This document shows positions 1 through 5,950 of a stretch of DNA of 6,319 bases, one piece after another (within the stretch, counting starts at the first letter, position 1; the number at the start of each line of letters is the position of its first letter). Source of the stretch: Chloroflexota bacterium (GTDB lineage: Bacteria; Chloroflexota; Anaerolineae; J036; Brachytrichaceae); the NCBI GenBank assembly GCA_021813225.1, contig JAKALH010000184.1:1-6319 (forward strand), read 5' to 3'. Below the pieces are notes generated by a model, which was given only the letters and a program-made list of their open reading frames with translations, was not told where the DNA came from and searched no databases. Position numbers and translations under genes: made by a program.

Positions 1-71
1 AGCTGCACGCCGGCCTGAACATCCTGGAGACCTTCCGCGAATACGCGCGCGCAACGACTGACCCGCTATGA
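1..71 (+). CDS. 3' end of an unidentified upstream gene (partial)
   Basis: The third forward frame is open from the window edge and ends at a TGA at 69-71, giving a 22-residue C-terminus that ends in ARATTDPL. The composition is like a soluble helix (leucine, alanine, glutamate, arginine). The other two forward frames close earlier, at 16-18 and 59-61. The stop overlaps the ATG of the protease gene in the arrangement ATGA, the usual sign of translationally coupled genes in one operon, and this is the main support for the call. Too little protein is visible to name a family. It is probably co-transcribed with the protease and may be its functional partner. Confidence 0.55.
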   Translation, partial: LHAGLNILETFREYARATTDPL

Positions 72-934
72 CACGCTTATCCGCAGACGGCAACAGCATG
101 GCTGAAGGCAGCCGTCCCGCATGGTCGGCGCAGTTCAGCGCCGACGCTCTGCGCGAGATGAGCGCCAGCGGACCGCTCGGAGCGATTACCCGCGAGTGGG
201 CCTGGGGCGGCAGCACAGGCCGCGGCGTGCGCGTGGCGGTCATCGACAGCGGCGTCGAGTTCGACCACCCGGCGCTGGACGATTGCGTGCGCGGCGGCGT
301 GATTGTCGAATACAGCCCGCTTGTCAAGGATAAGGTGCGCATCATCGACGATCCGCGCCCGCTGGATTTGTTCGGGCATGGCACGGCGTGCGCGGGCATC
401 ATCCACAGGATTGCGCCGGAAGCCGAAATCTACAGTGTGCGTGTGCTGGGCAAGGACGCCACCGGCCGCGCGCTGCAGTTCGCCGCGGGGTTGCGCTGGG
501 CGATCGAGAATCACATGCATGTCGTCAACCTCAGCCTGAGCACTTCGCGCGCGGAGTACTTCGGGCTGTTTCACGAACTGGCTGACGACGCCTACTTCGA
601 TAACGTCACTTTGGTCTCCGCGGCGAATAACGTGCTGATGCCCAGCTATCCCTCGCTGTACTCGTCCGTGATATCCGTCGCCGCCCATGAGGGGAAAGAC
701 CCGTTCACGTACTACTACAACGACCGCCCGCCGGTCGAATTCGGCGCGCCGGGGATGGATATCCGCGTGCCCTGGGTCAACCGCCAGTACAGCCAGAACA
801 CGGGCAACAGCTTTGCCGCGCCGCATATCACAGGTCTGGTGGCGCTCATCCGCGCCAGCCACCTCGAACTCACGCCGTTCCAGATCAAGACGGTGCTGTT
901 CGCATGTGCCTCAAATACCCGCCACGTGCGCTGA
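68..934 (+). CDS. Subtilisin-like serine protease (peptidase family S8), no signal peptide
   Basis: A 288-residue subtilase. The catalytic Asp60 lies in VAVIDSGVEFDHP, His104 in FGHGTACAGI and Ser248 in GNSFAAPHITG. Asn188, in VSAANN, fits the oxyanion-hole position, with Asn where subtilisins usually have Gly just before it. The triad is complete, so an active endopeptidase is expected. The catalytic domain starts near residue 45, after a short N-terminal stretch that has no hydrophobic signal segment and is too short for a typical I9 propeptide. It therefore probably acts in the cytoplasm, or is a processing or accessory protease rather than a secreted scavenger. The start at 68 is chosen for its ATGA overlap with the preceding gene; ATG at 98 (residue 11) is an alternative, and neither has a clear ribosome binding site. 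The substrate is unknown and may be linked to the upstream gene. Confidence 0.92.
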   Translation: MTRLSADGNSMAEGSRPAWSAQFSADALREMSASGPLGAITREWAWGGSTGRGVRVAVIDSGVEFDHPALDDCVRGGVIVEYSPLVKDKVRIIDDPRPLDLFGHGTACAGIIHRIAPEAEIYSVRVLGKDATGRALQFAAGLRWAIENHMHVVNLSLSTSRAEYFGLFHELADDAYFDNVTLVSAANNVLMPSYPSLYSSVISVAAHEGKDPFTYYYNDRPPVEFGAPGMDIRVPWVNRQYSQNTGNSFAAPHITGLVALIRASHLELTPFQIKTVLFACASNTRHVR

Positions 935-1005
935 AATTACGCGGATTATGACAAGATAGCATTCAGCCTGCGCATGACTGATGCCGCTGTGGAACCCTGC
1001 CGCCG

Positions 1006-1030
1006 GCCTGATGTTCAGGCGCTTTGCGCC
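1006..1030 (+). terminator. Two overlapping, mutually exclusive small hairpins after the protease gene
   Basis: GCCTGA (1006-1011) pairs with TCAGGC (1015-1020) across a 3-base loop. GGCGC (1018-1022) pairs with GCGCC (1026-1030) across TTT. The stems share bases 1018-1020, so they cannot both form fully. No T-run follows, so this is at best a weak or factor-assisted terminator. It lies about 70 bases past the protease stop. Confidence 0.25.
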
Positions 1031-1080
1031 ATGCGTCGATAATGTGTGATTGTTAACCCCTTTATCATGCCAAACGTCAC

Positions 1081-1109
1081 TTGGGGGCATCCGGGAAGAT
1101 CGCTATAAC
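1081..1109 (+). promoter_or_regulatory. Candidate sigma-70-type promoter for the double-thioredoxin gene
   Basis: TTGGGG at 1081-1086 and TATAAC at 1104-1109 are separated by 17 bases. The -10 matches five of six consensus positions; the -35 keeps only the leading TTG. It lies in the only long gap before the gene, in the right orientation. The expected transcript start is near 1116. Chance matches of this quality are not rare. Confidence 0.35.
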
Positions 1110-1256
1110 TGTTCCAGCGAGGTATTCCCGTTGGCAGCCGCACAGCCGTCGAAACTGCAAAGCACCTGTTGGCGCGTCGGCAACCCCTTCTCCAGACGAG
1201 TCAGGGAGACATACTCTGGCGATGCGGCCTGGTGCTGACACGGCGTGCCGAACACC

Positions 1257-1260
1257 GGAG
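1257..1260 (+). promoter_or_regulatory. Ribosome binding site that sets the thioredoxin start
   Basis: GGAG lies 8 bases before ATG at 1269. This favours 1269 over the in-frame GTG at 1245, which would add eight residues upstream of the conserved part. Confidence 0.7.
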
Positions 1261-1268
1261 CATGGACA

Positions 1269-2054
1269 ATGAGCGACAAGGACTTTGAGAGAAGACGCAA
1301 AGTACTGGCGGTCTTCGATGTCCCGATCCATACCAGCGCGCAGAATGTGGAGCGCGTCTTTGCGGCCGGGTTGCCGGTGGTGCTGTCATTTGAGGTGCCC
1401 GTGTGCGAGCATTGCCGGGCGCTGGTGCCGGCGCTTGAAGACCTCGCGCGGGCTTATGTCGGGCGCGCGCTGATCGTGCGCGTGGACAACACCGAGGAAG
1501 GCGAGCTGGCGGCGCGTTTTCGCATTACGCGCGTCCCCACGCTGATTTTCTGGCGCGACGAGCGCGAGGCCGTGCGCATCGAAGGCGCAGTCAGCGTCTC
1601 GACCGTGCGCAGTCATCTGGAGTACCTGCTGGACAACGGCCCGATGCCGCCCGCCGCCGGCGGGCCGCATATGCTGCTGTCTGCCGCCGCCTCGGCAGGC
1701 GCATCGGTGCTGCCTAATGCGGCCCGCAACGGCGAGCCGATTGCCGCGACCGACGCCACCTTTTCCACGCTGGTCATGCAGTCGCCCCTGCCGACGCTGG
1801 TCGATTTCTGGGCGCCCTGGTGCGGGCCATGCCGCATGGTATCGCCGGCGGTCGAGGAACTGGGGCGCGAGTACGCCGGCCGTCTGCGCGTCGCCAAGGT
1901 GAACACGGATGAGAATCCGGAGTGGGCCGGGCGGCTGGGCATCATGGGCATCCCCACGCTCATTTTCTTCAAGCGCGGGCGCGAGGTGGACCGCGTCGTA
2001 GGCGCGGCTTCCAAGGCGGCGCTGCGCGGACACATCGAGCGGCTGCTGTCCTGA
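1269..2054 (+). CDS. Tandem double-domain thioredoxin (CEHC + WCGPC)
   Basis: A 261-residue soluble protein with two thioredoxin folds. Domain 1 (about residues 14-122) has C46-E-H-C49 at the active-site position and the cis-proline at P90 in RVPTLIF. Domain 2 (about 158-261) has the classical W184-C-G-P-C188 and the cis-proline P229 in GIPTLIFF. They are joined by an Ala/Pro/Gly-rich linker of about 35 residues (123-157). There is no signal peptide or membrane segment, so it should work in the cytoplasm as a thiol-disulfide oxidoreductase. Domain 2 looks like an ordinary disulfide reductase. Domain 1, with Glu-His between its cysteines and Val instead of Trp before them, should have a different redox potential or partner; this is inference. 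It has its own ribosome binding site and candidate promoter, and inverted-repeat sequence follows it, so it is probably monocistronic. A typical thioredoxin is about 105-110 residues, so this is a duplication. Confidence 0.93.
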   Translation: MSDKDFERRRKVLAVFDVPIHTSAQNVERVFAAGLPVVLSFEVPVCEHCRALVPALEDLARAYVGRALIVRVDNTEEGELAARFRITRVPTLIFWRDEREAVRIEGAVSVSTVRSHLEYLLDNGPMPPAAGGPHMLLSAAASAGASVLPNAARNGEPIAATDATFSTLVMQSPLPTLVDFWAPWCGPCRMVSPAVEELGREYAGRLRVAKVNTDENPEWAGRLGIMGIPTLIFFKRGREVDRVVGAASKAALRGHIERLLS

Positions 2055-2074
2055 CGCAGCGATCGATCACCCCT

Positions 2075-2108
2075 TGCCTGCGCCGCCGGCCGGGGGTCAG
2101 CGCAGGCA
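2075..2108 (+). terminator. Inverted repeat after the thioredoxin gene, possible terminator
   Basis: GCCTGCGC (2076-2083) is perfectly complementary to GCGCAGGC (2100-2107), extended by a T-A pair (2075/2108). The 16-base loop contains the self-complementary GCCGGC. It begins about 20 bases past the thioredoxin stop, which suits a transcript end, but no T-run follows on either strand. It could be a non-canonical terminator or an mRNA-protecting hairpin. Confidence 0.4.
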
Positions 2109-2215
2109 GCTAACTTGGCCACTTCCGCCGCTGATTGAAGCATTGTCCGCGCGGATGCACGGCCATACGCAGAAGACTCTCTTCCACCGCCGGCCCATCG
2201 GCTTATGAAGCGTGC

Positions 2216-2221
2216 CATAAT
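2216..2221 (+). promoter_or_regulatory. Possible -10 element upstream of the GatZ-like gene
   Basis: CATAAT lies 43 bases before the ATG at 2265, in the most AT-rich part of this gap. TAAAAT at 2230-2235 is an alternative. Neither has a convincing -35 at the right distance, so this is only a weak suggestion that the gene has its own promoter. Confidence 0.2.
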
Positions 2222-2264
2222 CTAATGGCTAAAATGCCATTCCACAAGGGCTAGGTGCTTCACC

Positions 2265-3554
2265 ATGAACACGGATACTGAAACGACCCCGCGGACGGTA
2301 CGCGCGCTGGCGGGCGCGAGCGGCCTGCCCCCTGTCGAGGCGATGATCAGCGCCAACCGCAGGCGCTTTCAGCGCACAGGCGAATGGGCGACGCTGCTGG
2401 CGGTATGCCCCAACTCCGACGCGGTGCTGAAAGCGGCGCTGCTGGCCGCGCGCGACCACCAGGCGCCGATGCTGTTTGCCGCGACCTTGAATCAGGTCGA
2501 CCTCGACGGGGGTTACACCGGCTGGCGCCAGGCTGACTTCGTCGAGCAGGTGCGCTCGCACAGCCGCGACATCGGGTTCAGCGGCACCGCGGTATGCTGC
2601 CTGGACCACGGCGGCCCGTGGCTAAAAGACCGCCAGCGCACGGAAGGCTACAGCTATCAGGCCGCCATGGACGGTGTGAAGGCGTCGCTGGAGGCCTGCA
2701 TCGACGCGGGCTATGAGCTGCTGCATGTCGACCCGACCGTCGACGTGCGTCTGCGAGCGGGCGAGATTATCGACATTCACGATGTTGCGCAGCGCACGCT
2801 TGAATTGATTGACCATGCGGAGCGCCATCGCCGCGCGCGCGGGTTGCCGCGCATCAGCTACGAGGTGGGGACGGAAGAAGTGCACGGCGGCCTGGCGAAC
2901 ATGGATAACTTCCGCACGCTGCTGGACGAGTTGAAAGCCGGTCTCCTTCGTCTGGGGTACGGCGGCGTGTGGCCTGTCTTCGTCGTCGGCAAAGTAGGCA
3001 CCGACCTGCACACGGCCGAGTTCGACGCCGGCGTGGCGCGTACGCTGGCACAAGCGGCAGCGCCGTATGGCTCGGTTATCAAGGGACATTACTCCGATAA
3101 CGTCGGCAATCCCGAAGCGTACCCGCTCTCGCACATGGGCGGCGCAAACGTCGGCCCGGAGTTCACCGAGATCGAGTACGAGACGTTGAGTGCATTGGAA
3201 GAGCAGGAACGCGCCGCGCCGGCGGCGATGTTATCGCACCTCGGCGCGGTCCTGGAGCAGGCGGTGGAACGCAGCGGGCGCTGGAAGAAGTGGCTGCTGC
3301 CCGGCGAGGCGGGGCGCGCGTTTGCCGAAATTGCCCCTGACCGGCGCACCTGGTTGACGCGCACCGGCTGCCGCTATATCTGGACGGACCCGCAGGTGCA
3401 GGCGGCGCGCCGGACGCTCTACGCCAACCTGGCATCGCGCGGCATCGACGGCGAACGCGCCGTGATCGACGCCATCGCGTCGCGCATCGCCTGCTATTTC
3501 AAGGCCTTCAACCTGATAGGCGCTGAGGATTCGCTGGCGCGGGAACTGATATAG
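2265..3554 (+). CDS. GatZ/KbaZ-family protein (tagatose-bisphosphate aldolase accessory subunit or ketose-phosphate epimerase)
   Basis: A 429-residue protein matching the GatZ/KbaZ (AgaZ) family in length and motif order: ATLNQVDLDGGYTG (73-86), CLDHGGPW (112-119, where the E. coli proteins have GGDHLGPN), HVDPTVDV (154-161), YEVGTEEVHGG (199-209), VIKGHYSDN (271-279), GGANVGPEFT (292-301) and YIWTDP (371-376). In E. coli, GatZ and KbaZ support the class II tagatose-1,6-bisphosphate aldolases GatY and KbaY. Some family members are, to my knowledge, epimerases of tagatose 6-phosphate, so a catalytic role is possible. It is a cytoplasmic TIM-barrel-type protein. The start is supported by AGGTG at 2253-2257, 7 bases before the ATG. 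No GatY/KbaY partner lies in the window. The convergent neighbour is instead a class I aldolase of the LacD type, which needs no accessory subunit. The exact substrate cannot be read from the sequence; family membership is secure. Confidence 0.88.
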   Translation: MNTDTETTPRTVRALAGASGLPPVEAMISANRRRFQRTGEWATLLAVCPNSDAVLKAALLAARDHQAPMLFAATLNQVDLDGGYTGWRQADFVEQVRSHSRDIGFSGTAVCCLDHGGPWLKDRQRTEGYSYQAAMDGVKASLEACIDAGYELLHVDPTVDVRLRAGEIIDIHDVAQRTLELIDHAERHRRARGLPRISYEVGTEEVHGGLANMDNFRTLLDELKAGLLRLGYGGVWPVFVVGKVGTDLHTAEFDAGVARTLAQAAAPYGSVIKGHYSDNVGNPEAYPLSHMGGANVGPEFTEIEYETLSALEEQERAAPAAMLSHLGAVLEQAVERSGRWKKWLLPGEAGRAFAEIAPDRRTWLTRTGCRYIWTDPQVQAARRTLYANLASRGIDGERAVIDAIASRIACYFKAFNLIGAEDSLARELI

Positions 3555-3571
3555 ATCGGCAGTATTTGTAC

Positions 3572-3593
3572 GGGCAGGCCTGTGTGCCTGCCC
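3572..3593. repeat. Palindrome 1 of the convergent intergenic region (candidate bidirectional terminator)
   Basis: GGGCAGGC (3572-3579) is perfectly complementary to GCCTGCCC (3586-3593) around a 6-base loop, giving a very stable 8-pair GC stem. It lies 17 bases past the stop of the GatZ-like gene, between two convergent genes. There is no T-run on either strand, so termination is inferred from position and stability. It may also be half of a dispersed repeat, since palindrome 2 lies beside it. Confidence 0.5.
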
Positions 3594-3610
3594 ACCTGCG
3601 CCCCGGCCAC

Positions 3611-3636
3611 ACGGGTCGACACGCAGGTCGACCCGT
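3611..3636. repeat. Palindrome 2 of the convergent intergenic region (candidate bidirectional terminator)
   Basis: ACGGGTCGAC (3611-3620) is perfectly complementary to GTCGACCCGT (3627-3636) around a 6-base loop, a 10-pair stem ending about 20 bases from the aldolase stop. Flanking GGCC copies (3605-3608 and 3644-3647) could extend the fold with bulges. CGCAGGT (3622-3628) can also pair with ACCTGCG (3594-3600), competing with this stem. GTACGGG (3568-3574) can pair with CCCGTAC (3632-3638), enclosing both palindromes. Confidence 0.55.
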
Positions 3637-3654
3637 ACGTGTCGGCCAGAAATC

Positions 3655-4623
3655 TCAATAGTGCCGATACCACTGGTCGCTGACGACGGGCATCTGGCCG
3701 CTCAGCACCTCGTGCCAGGGGCGCGCGTGCAATTCCAGGATGTCATTTAACCCCTGCATACGCCGGCGGCCCTCGCCGCGCAGAAAATCCACGCGCGCCT
3801 GCCCAACAAGCGCGCCCGCTTCCTGCCAGGCCGCCCGGCCTACCATGACGCCGGACGCACCCGCGATGGCGGCGATTTCCACCTGGCGCTTGAAGATGTC
3901 GTATGGCGCCGCCGCCGACAGCAGCACCCACGGCACGACGCTCGCGGCGCTCAGGCGCTGACATGCCGCCAGCCACTTCTGCTCATCCGGAACCGCAGCA
4001 TAATCGACCGGGAATTCCGCCTTCAGAACCGTGATGCCGCTGCCGCTGAGGCGGCGGGCGGATTCGATCACAACCTGCTCGCGTTCGTCGACCGCCAGTT
4101 TGCGGCGGGCCGGGTCGAGCGAGAATGAGAGCACCTCCAGGTACAGGGCGATGTCGTGGCGGGTGCAATCTTCGGCCACGCGGTTGATCAGGTCCTCCTG
4201 CGTGCGCGCCGTGGGCGCAGCGGGGTGGTAATACACCAGCAGTTTCACCCCATCCCCGCCTGCGCGCCTGATTTTCTCCACGCTCCAACCTGCGAGGATT
4301 TCGGAGATGCGCGCATTCGCATGTCCCTTGTAGCCGGTCTCTTCCAGCGCGATGATCAGGCCGGTCTGCCCGGGCAGGGCGCCGCCCGCTACGCTCTGCG
4401 CGGCCCCGTAAACGGGATCGAGCAGCACGGCGCTGGTCAGCGGCGCCAGTGCCGCCACCACCTGGCGCTTGAACTCCACCATCTCGGCGGATGTGACCGT
4501 TTCCGGCGCGCCCGGCCGAAGCATGGCGCGCAGATTATTGCGATGATCCAGCGCAAGGATGACGAACGCGCCGCGCGGCGTCGATGCGGCCTGCAATCCG
4601 CGCCAAGTGCCAAGTGTCAGCAT
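3655..4623 (-). CDS. Class I ketose-bisphosphate aldolase, LacD/YihT family (tagatose 1,6-bisphosphate aldolase-like)
   Basis: A 322-residue TIM-barrel aldolase of the DeoC/LacD family, close to the usual LacD length. Visible landmarks are LALDHRNN (23-30), VLLDPVYG (66-73), GVKLLVYYHP with Lys127, YLEVLSF with Glu163 (candidate acid/base), VLKAEFPVDY with Lys201 (candidate Schiff-base lysine), and a C-terminal GASGVMVGRAAWQ phosphate-site segment. LacD cleaves tagatose 1,6-bisphosphate to dihydroxyacetone phosphate and glyceraldehyde 3-phosphate; the related YihT cleaves 6-deoxy-6-sulfofructose 1-phosphate, so the substrate is open. The start at 4623 is preferred because AGGAG sits 5 bases upstream; an in-frame ATG at 4686 would add 21 unconserved-looking residues and overlap the lipoprotein gene. 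It lies 56 bases downstream of the lipoprotein gene on the same strand and converges with the GatZ-like gene, a possible pathway partner. Confidence 0.88.
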   Translation of the reverse strand: MLTLGTWRGLQAASTPRGAFVILALDHRNNLRAMLRPGAPETVTSAEMVEFKRQVVAALAPLTSAVLLDPVYGAAQSVAGGALPGQTGLIIALEETGYKGHANARISEILAGWSVEKIRRAGGDGVKLLVYYHPAAPTARTQEDLINRVAEDCTRHDIALYLEVLSFSLDPARRKLAVDEREQVVIESARRLSGSGITVLKAEFPVDYAAVPDEQKWLAACQRLSAASVVPWVLLSAAAPYDIFKRQVEIAAIAGASGVMVGRAAWQEAGALVGQARVDFLRGEGRRRMQGLNDILELHARPWHEVLSGQMPVVSDQWYRHY

Positions 4624-4628
4624 GTTAT

Positions 4629-4633
4629 CTCCT
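4629..4633 (-). promoter_or_regulatory. Strong ribosome binding site that sets the aldolase start
   Basis: On the minus strand AGGAG stands 5 bases before the ATG at 4623-4621. It decides between this start and the upstream ATG at 4686, which would run over the end of the lipoprotein gene. Confidence 0.8.
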
Positions 4634-4679
4634 GTTCGTATCCCCCTGCGCAGCGCGCAAGGCTGTTGTTTGAACCTAT

Positions 4680-5858
4680 TTAACACCCTTCCGGCAATGC
4701 GGCCAGCCAGATATTGTGGTCGCGCGCGTTGAAGTACACAATATACCGCCCGCCCGCCGTAACGTCCCAGTCGCCATTGCCCACCTTAAAAGGCGAATCC
4801 GCGCTGGCCGCGATGAGCCGTGTCGATTGGCCGGTCGTGACATCGTAACGCCATAGTTCATTGCTGGCGGCGCCCATCTGCAGCGGAATATAGTACAGGC
4901 TGCCCGGGCCGCACCACTGGTAGGCCCCGAAAAAATCCAGCCGTTGCGGGCGCGGCGCGGGCTGCGTTAAGTCCAGCAGCCACATACCGTCCAGGGCCTC
5001 GTCCTGCGCCTGGCTGATGTAATACACCAGATAGCGATCGTCCGGCGACAGCAGGATACTGCGCAGGCGCGCGACATCGGCCAGCTTCCGCATAGATGCT
5101 GCGCCATTGTCGACGTTCAGGATGCCCAGGGTGGATGTGATGTCGTCGCGCTGCATCTTGCCGGACACAAGCAGGCGCGTCGAATCGTTGAACCAGGCCT
5201 GCAGACCGCCGCCGTATAGCGTCGCGACTGGGCGCGCGGCGCTGCCGTCGATATCTGCCACCCAGATTACGGAACGCCGCACGTCGAAGTTGCCGCCATC
5301 TTCGCCCACCGACCAGGCAATGCGCCTGTCGTCCAGCGAGAACAGCACGCGCCGCCCGCCGTTGTCGATAGTCCATTGCCTGCCGTCGTTGGCTCTTTCG
5401 ACGATCGTCTGGCCGTTCACCAGAAACTCGTTGTACGCCATGTCGTTGCTGAACAGCCCAAGCCGCGCGTTGTAGAACTGCGGCGCAGCCAGCGGCTGGC
5501 TGATGGGCACGGACCACAGGCCGGTTCTGTCGGCCGGCGCCGGCTTATCCACGTACAGGATACGCGAGCCGTCCGGGCTGAAAAACGGCTGCACGCAACA
5601 ACCGCCGGCGGTCATCCGGGTGAAGGTCGGCGCCGGCTCAACCGTAGGGAGCGGTGAGGGCGTCGGTTGTGGCGGCAGCGTCGGCATGGGCGTGGGTGTC
5701 AGGATATGGCCTTCCAGCACAATGACGGTCGGTCTGGCGGTGAGCGGCGCCACGCGCGTAGTAGTCGCCGGCGGGCGGGCAGGCAGTGGAGTACAGCCCG
5801 CCAGCAGCGCCAGAGCCAGTAAGGCCAGTCCCACTGCCTTCTGTGCATTATTCAGCAT
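4680..5858 (-). CDS. Lipoprotein with Thr/Pro-rich linker and PD40/TolB-like beta-propeller
   Basis: A 392-residue protein. Residues 1-22 form a lipoprotein signal peptide: a short N-region with Lys7, a hydrophobic run, and the lipobox LAGC with Cys22 as the lipidated residue. An extended Thr/Pro-rich tether (about 53-80, TPTPMPTLPPQPTPSP-like) leads to a repeat domain with propeller-blade motifs of the form SPDGxRIxY: FFSPDGSRILYVDKP (92-106), LFSLDDRRIAWSV (172-184), LLSPDDRYLVYYIS (269-282) and TAGGRYIVYFN (367-377). It should be anchored on the outside of the membrane with the propeller displayed for protein or ligand binding; no enzymatic motif is seen. A Cys-Cys pair (87-88) precedes the first blade, and the protein ends in Cys392. 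AGGTGA at 5868-5873, 9 bases before the ATG, supports the start. It lies between an M23 peptidase and the aldolase, all on the same strand. Its precise role is unknown. Confidence 0.88.
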   Translation of the reverse strand: MLNNAQKAVGLALLALALLAGCTPLPARPPATTTRVAPLTARPTVIVLEGHILTPTPMPTLPPQPTPSPLPTVEPAPTFTRMTAGGCCVQPFFSPDGSRILYVDKPAPADRTGLWSVPISQPLAAPQFYNARLGLFSNDMAYNEFLVNGQTIVERANDGRQWTIDNGGRRVLFSLDDRRIAWSVGEDGGNFDVRRSVIWVADIDGSAARPVATLYGGGLQAWFNDSTRLLVSGKMQRDDITSTLGILNVDNGAASMRKLADVARLRSILLSPDDRYLVYYISQAQDEALDGMWLLDLTQPAPRPQRLDFFGAYQWCGPGSLYYIPLQMGAASNELWRYDVTTGQSTRLIAASADSPFKVGNGDWDVTAGGRYIVYFNARDHNIWLAALPEGC

Positions 5859-5888
5859 ACCGGCAATTCACCTGCGAACCATGTGCGC

Positions 5889-5936
5889 TTCATCACCACA
5901 CAATCTCCAACTCTACCCTTAACACCCTTCACCCTC
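5889..5936 (-). promoter_or_regulatory. C-free, G-rich leader segment between peptidase and lipoprotein genes
   Basis: The plus strand has no G over 48 bases, so the minus-strand transcript has no C here. It carries three GGG tracts (at 5932-5934, 5925-5927 and 5916-5918) and a GG (5907-5908), with ACCCT repeated three times on the plus strand. A two-layer or imperfect three-layer G-quadruplex in the mRNA is conceivable. On the opposite strand the same stretch is C-rich and G-poor, like a Rho-loading region. Either role is inference. Confidence 0.35.
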
Positions 5937-5950
5937 GCGCGCCGGGTCGC

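Larger units (their letters stand above)
935..1268. other. Intergenic region of about 330 bases between protease and thioredoxin genes
   Basis: No convincing gene is visible here. The short open frames lack recognisable protein motifs and sound starts. The left half holds two overlapping small hairpins (1006-1030), the middle a candidate promoter (1081-1109), and the right end a ribosome binding site for the thioredoxin gene. The distance from the candidate promoter to the start codon implies a leader of roughly 150 nucleotides. I do not recognise a riboswitch in it. Confidence 0.6.

Noticed and set aside
77..862. Long open frame on the minus strand opposite the subtilase (about 261 codons), and similar ones opposite the thioredoxin and GatZ-like genes
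   Set aside because: They mirror well-recognised genes, are rich in Arg, Ala and His, show no family motif, and are expected shadows in GC-rich coding DNA.
932..1042. In-frame continuation of the subtilase after its TGA for about 35 codons, as readthrough, selenocysteine or a nonsense mutation
   Set aside because: The subtilase already has its full catalytic core and final helix, the extension has no recognisable motif, and short open runs are common at this GC content.
1245..1268. GTG at 1245 as the start of the thioredoxin gene
   Set aside because: ATG at 1269 has GGAG at an ideal distance and the extra eight residues add no conserved sequence.
4647..4659. Small hairpin TGCGC/GCGCA between the lipoprotein and aldolase genes
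   Set aside because: Only five pairs and no T-run; too weak to call a terminator, and the two genes are more likely co-transcribed.
4156..4683. Open plus-strand frame of about 175 codons opposite the aldolase
   Set aside because: Antisense to a clear aldolase, without a family motif or ribosome binding site.
4624..4686. ATG at 4686 as the start of the aldolase
   Set aside because: It would overlap the lipoprotein 3' end and add 21 residues with no family match, while AGGAG precedes the ATG at 4623.
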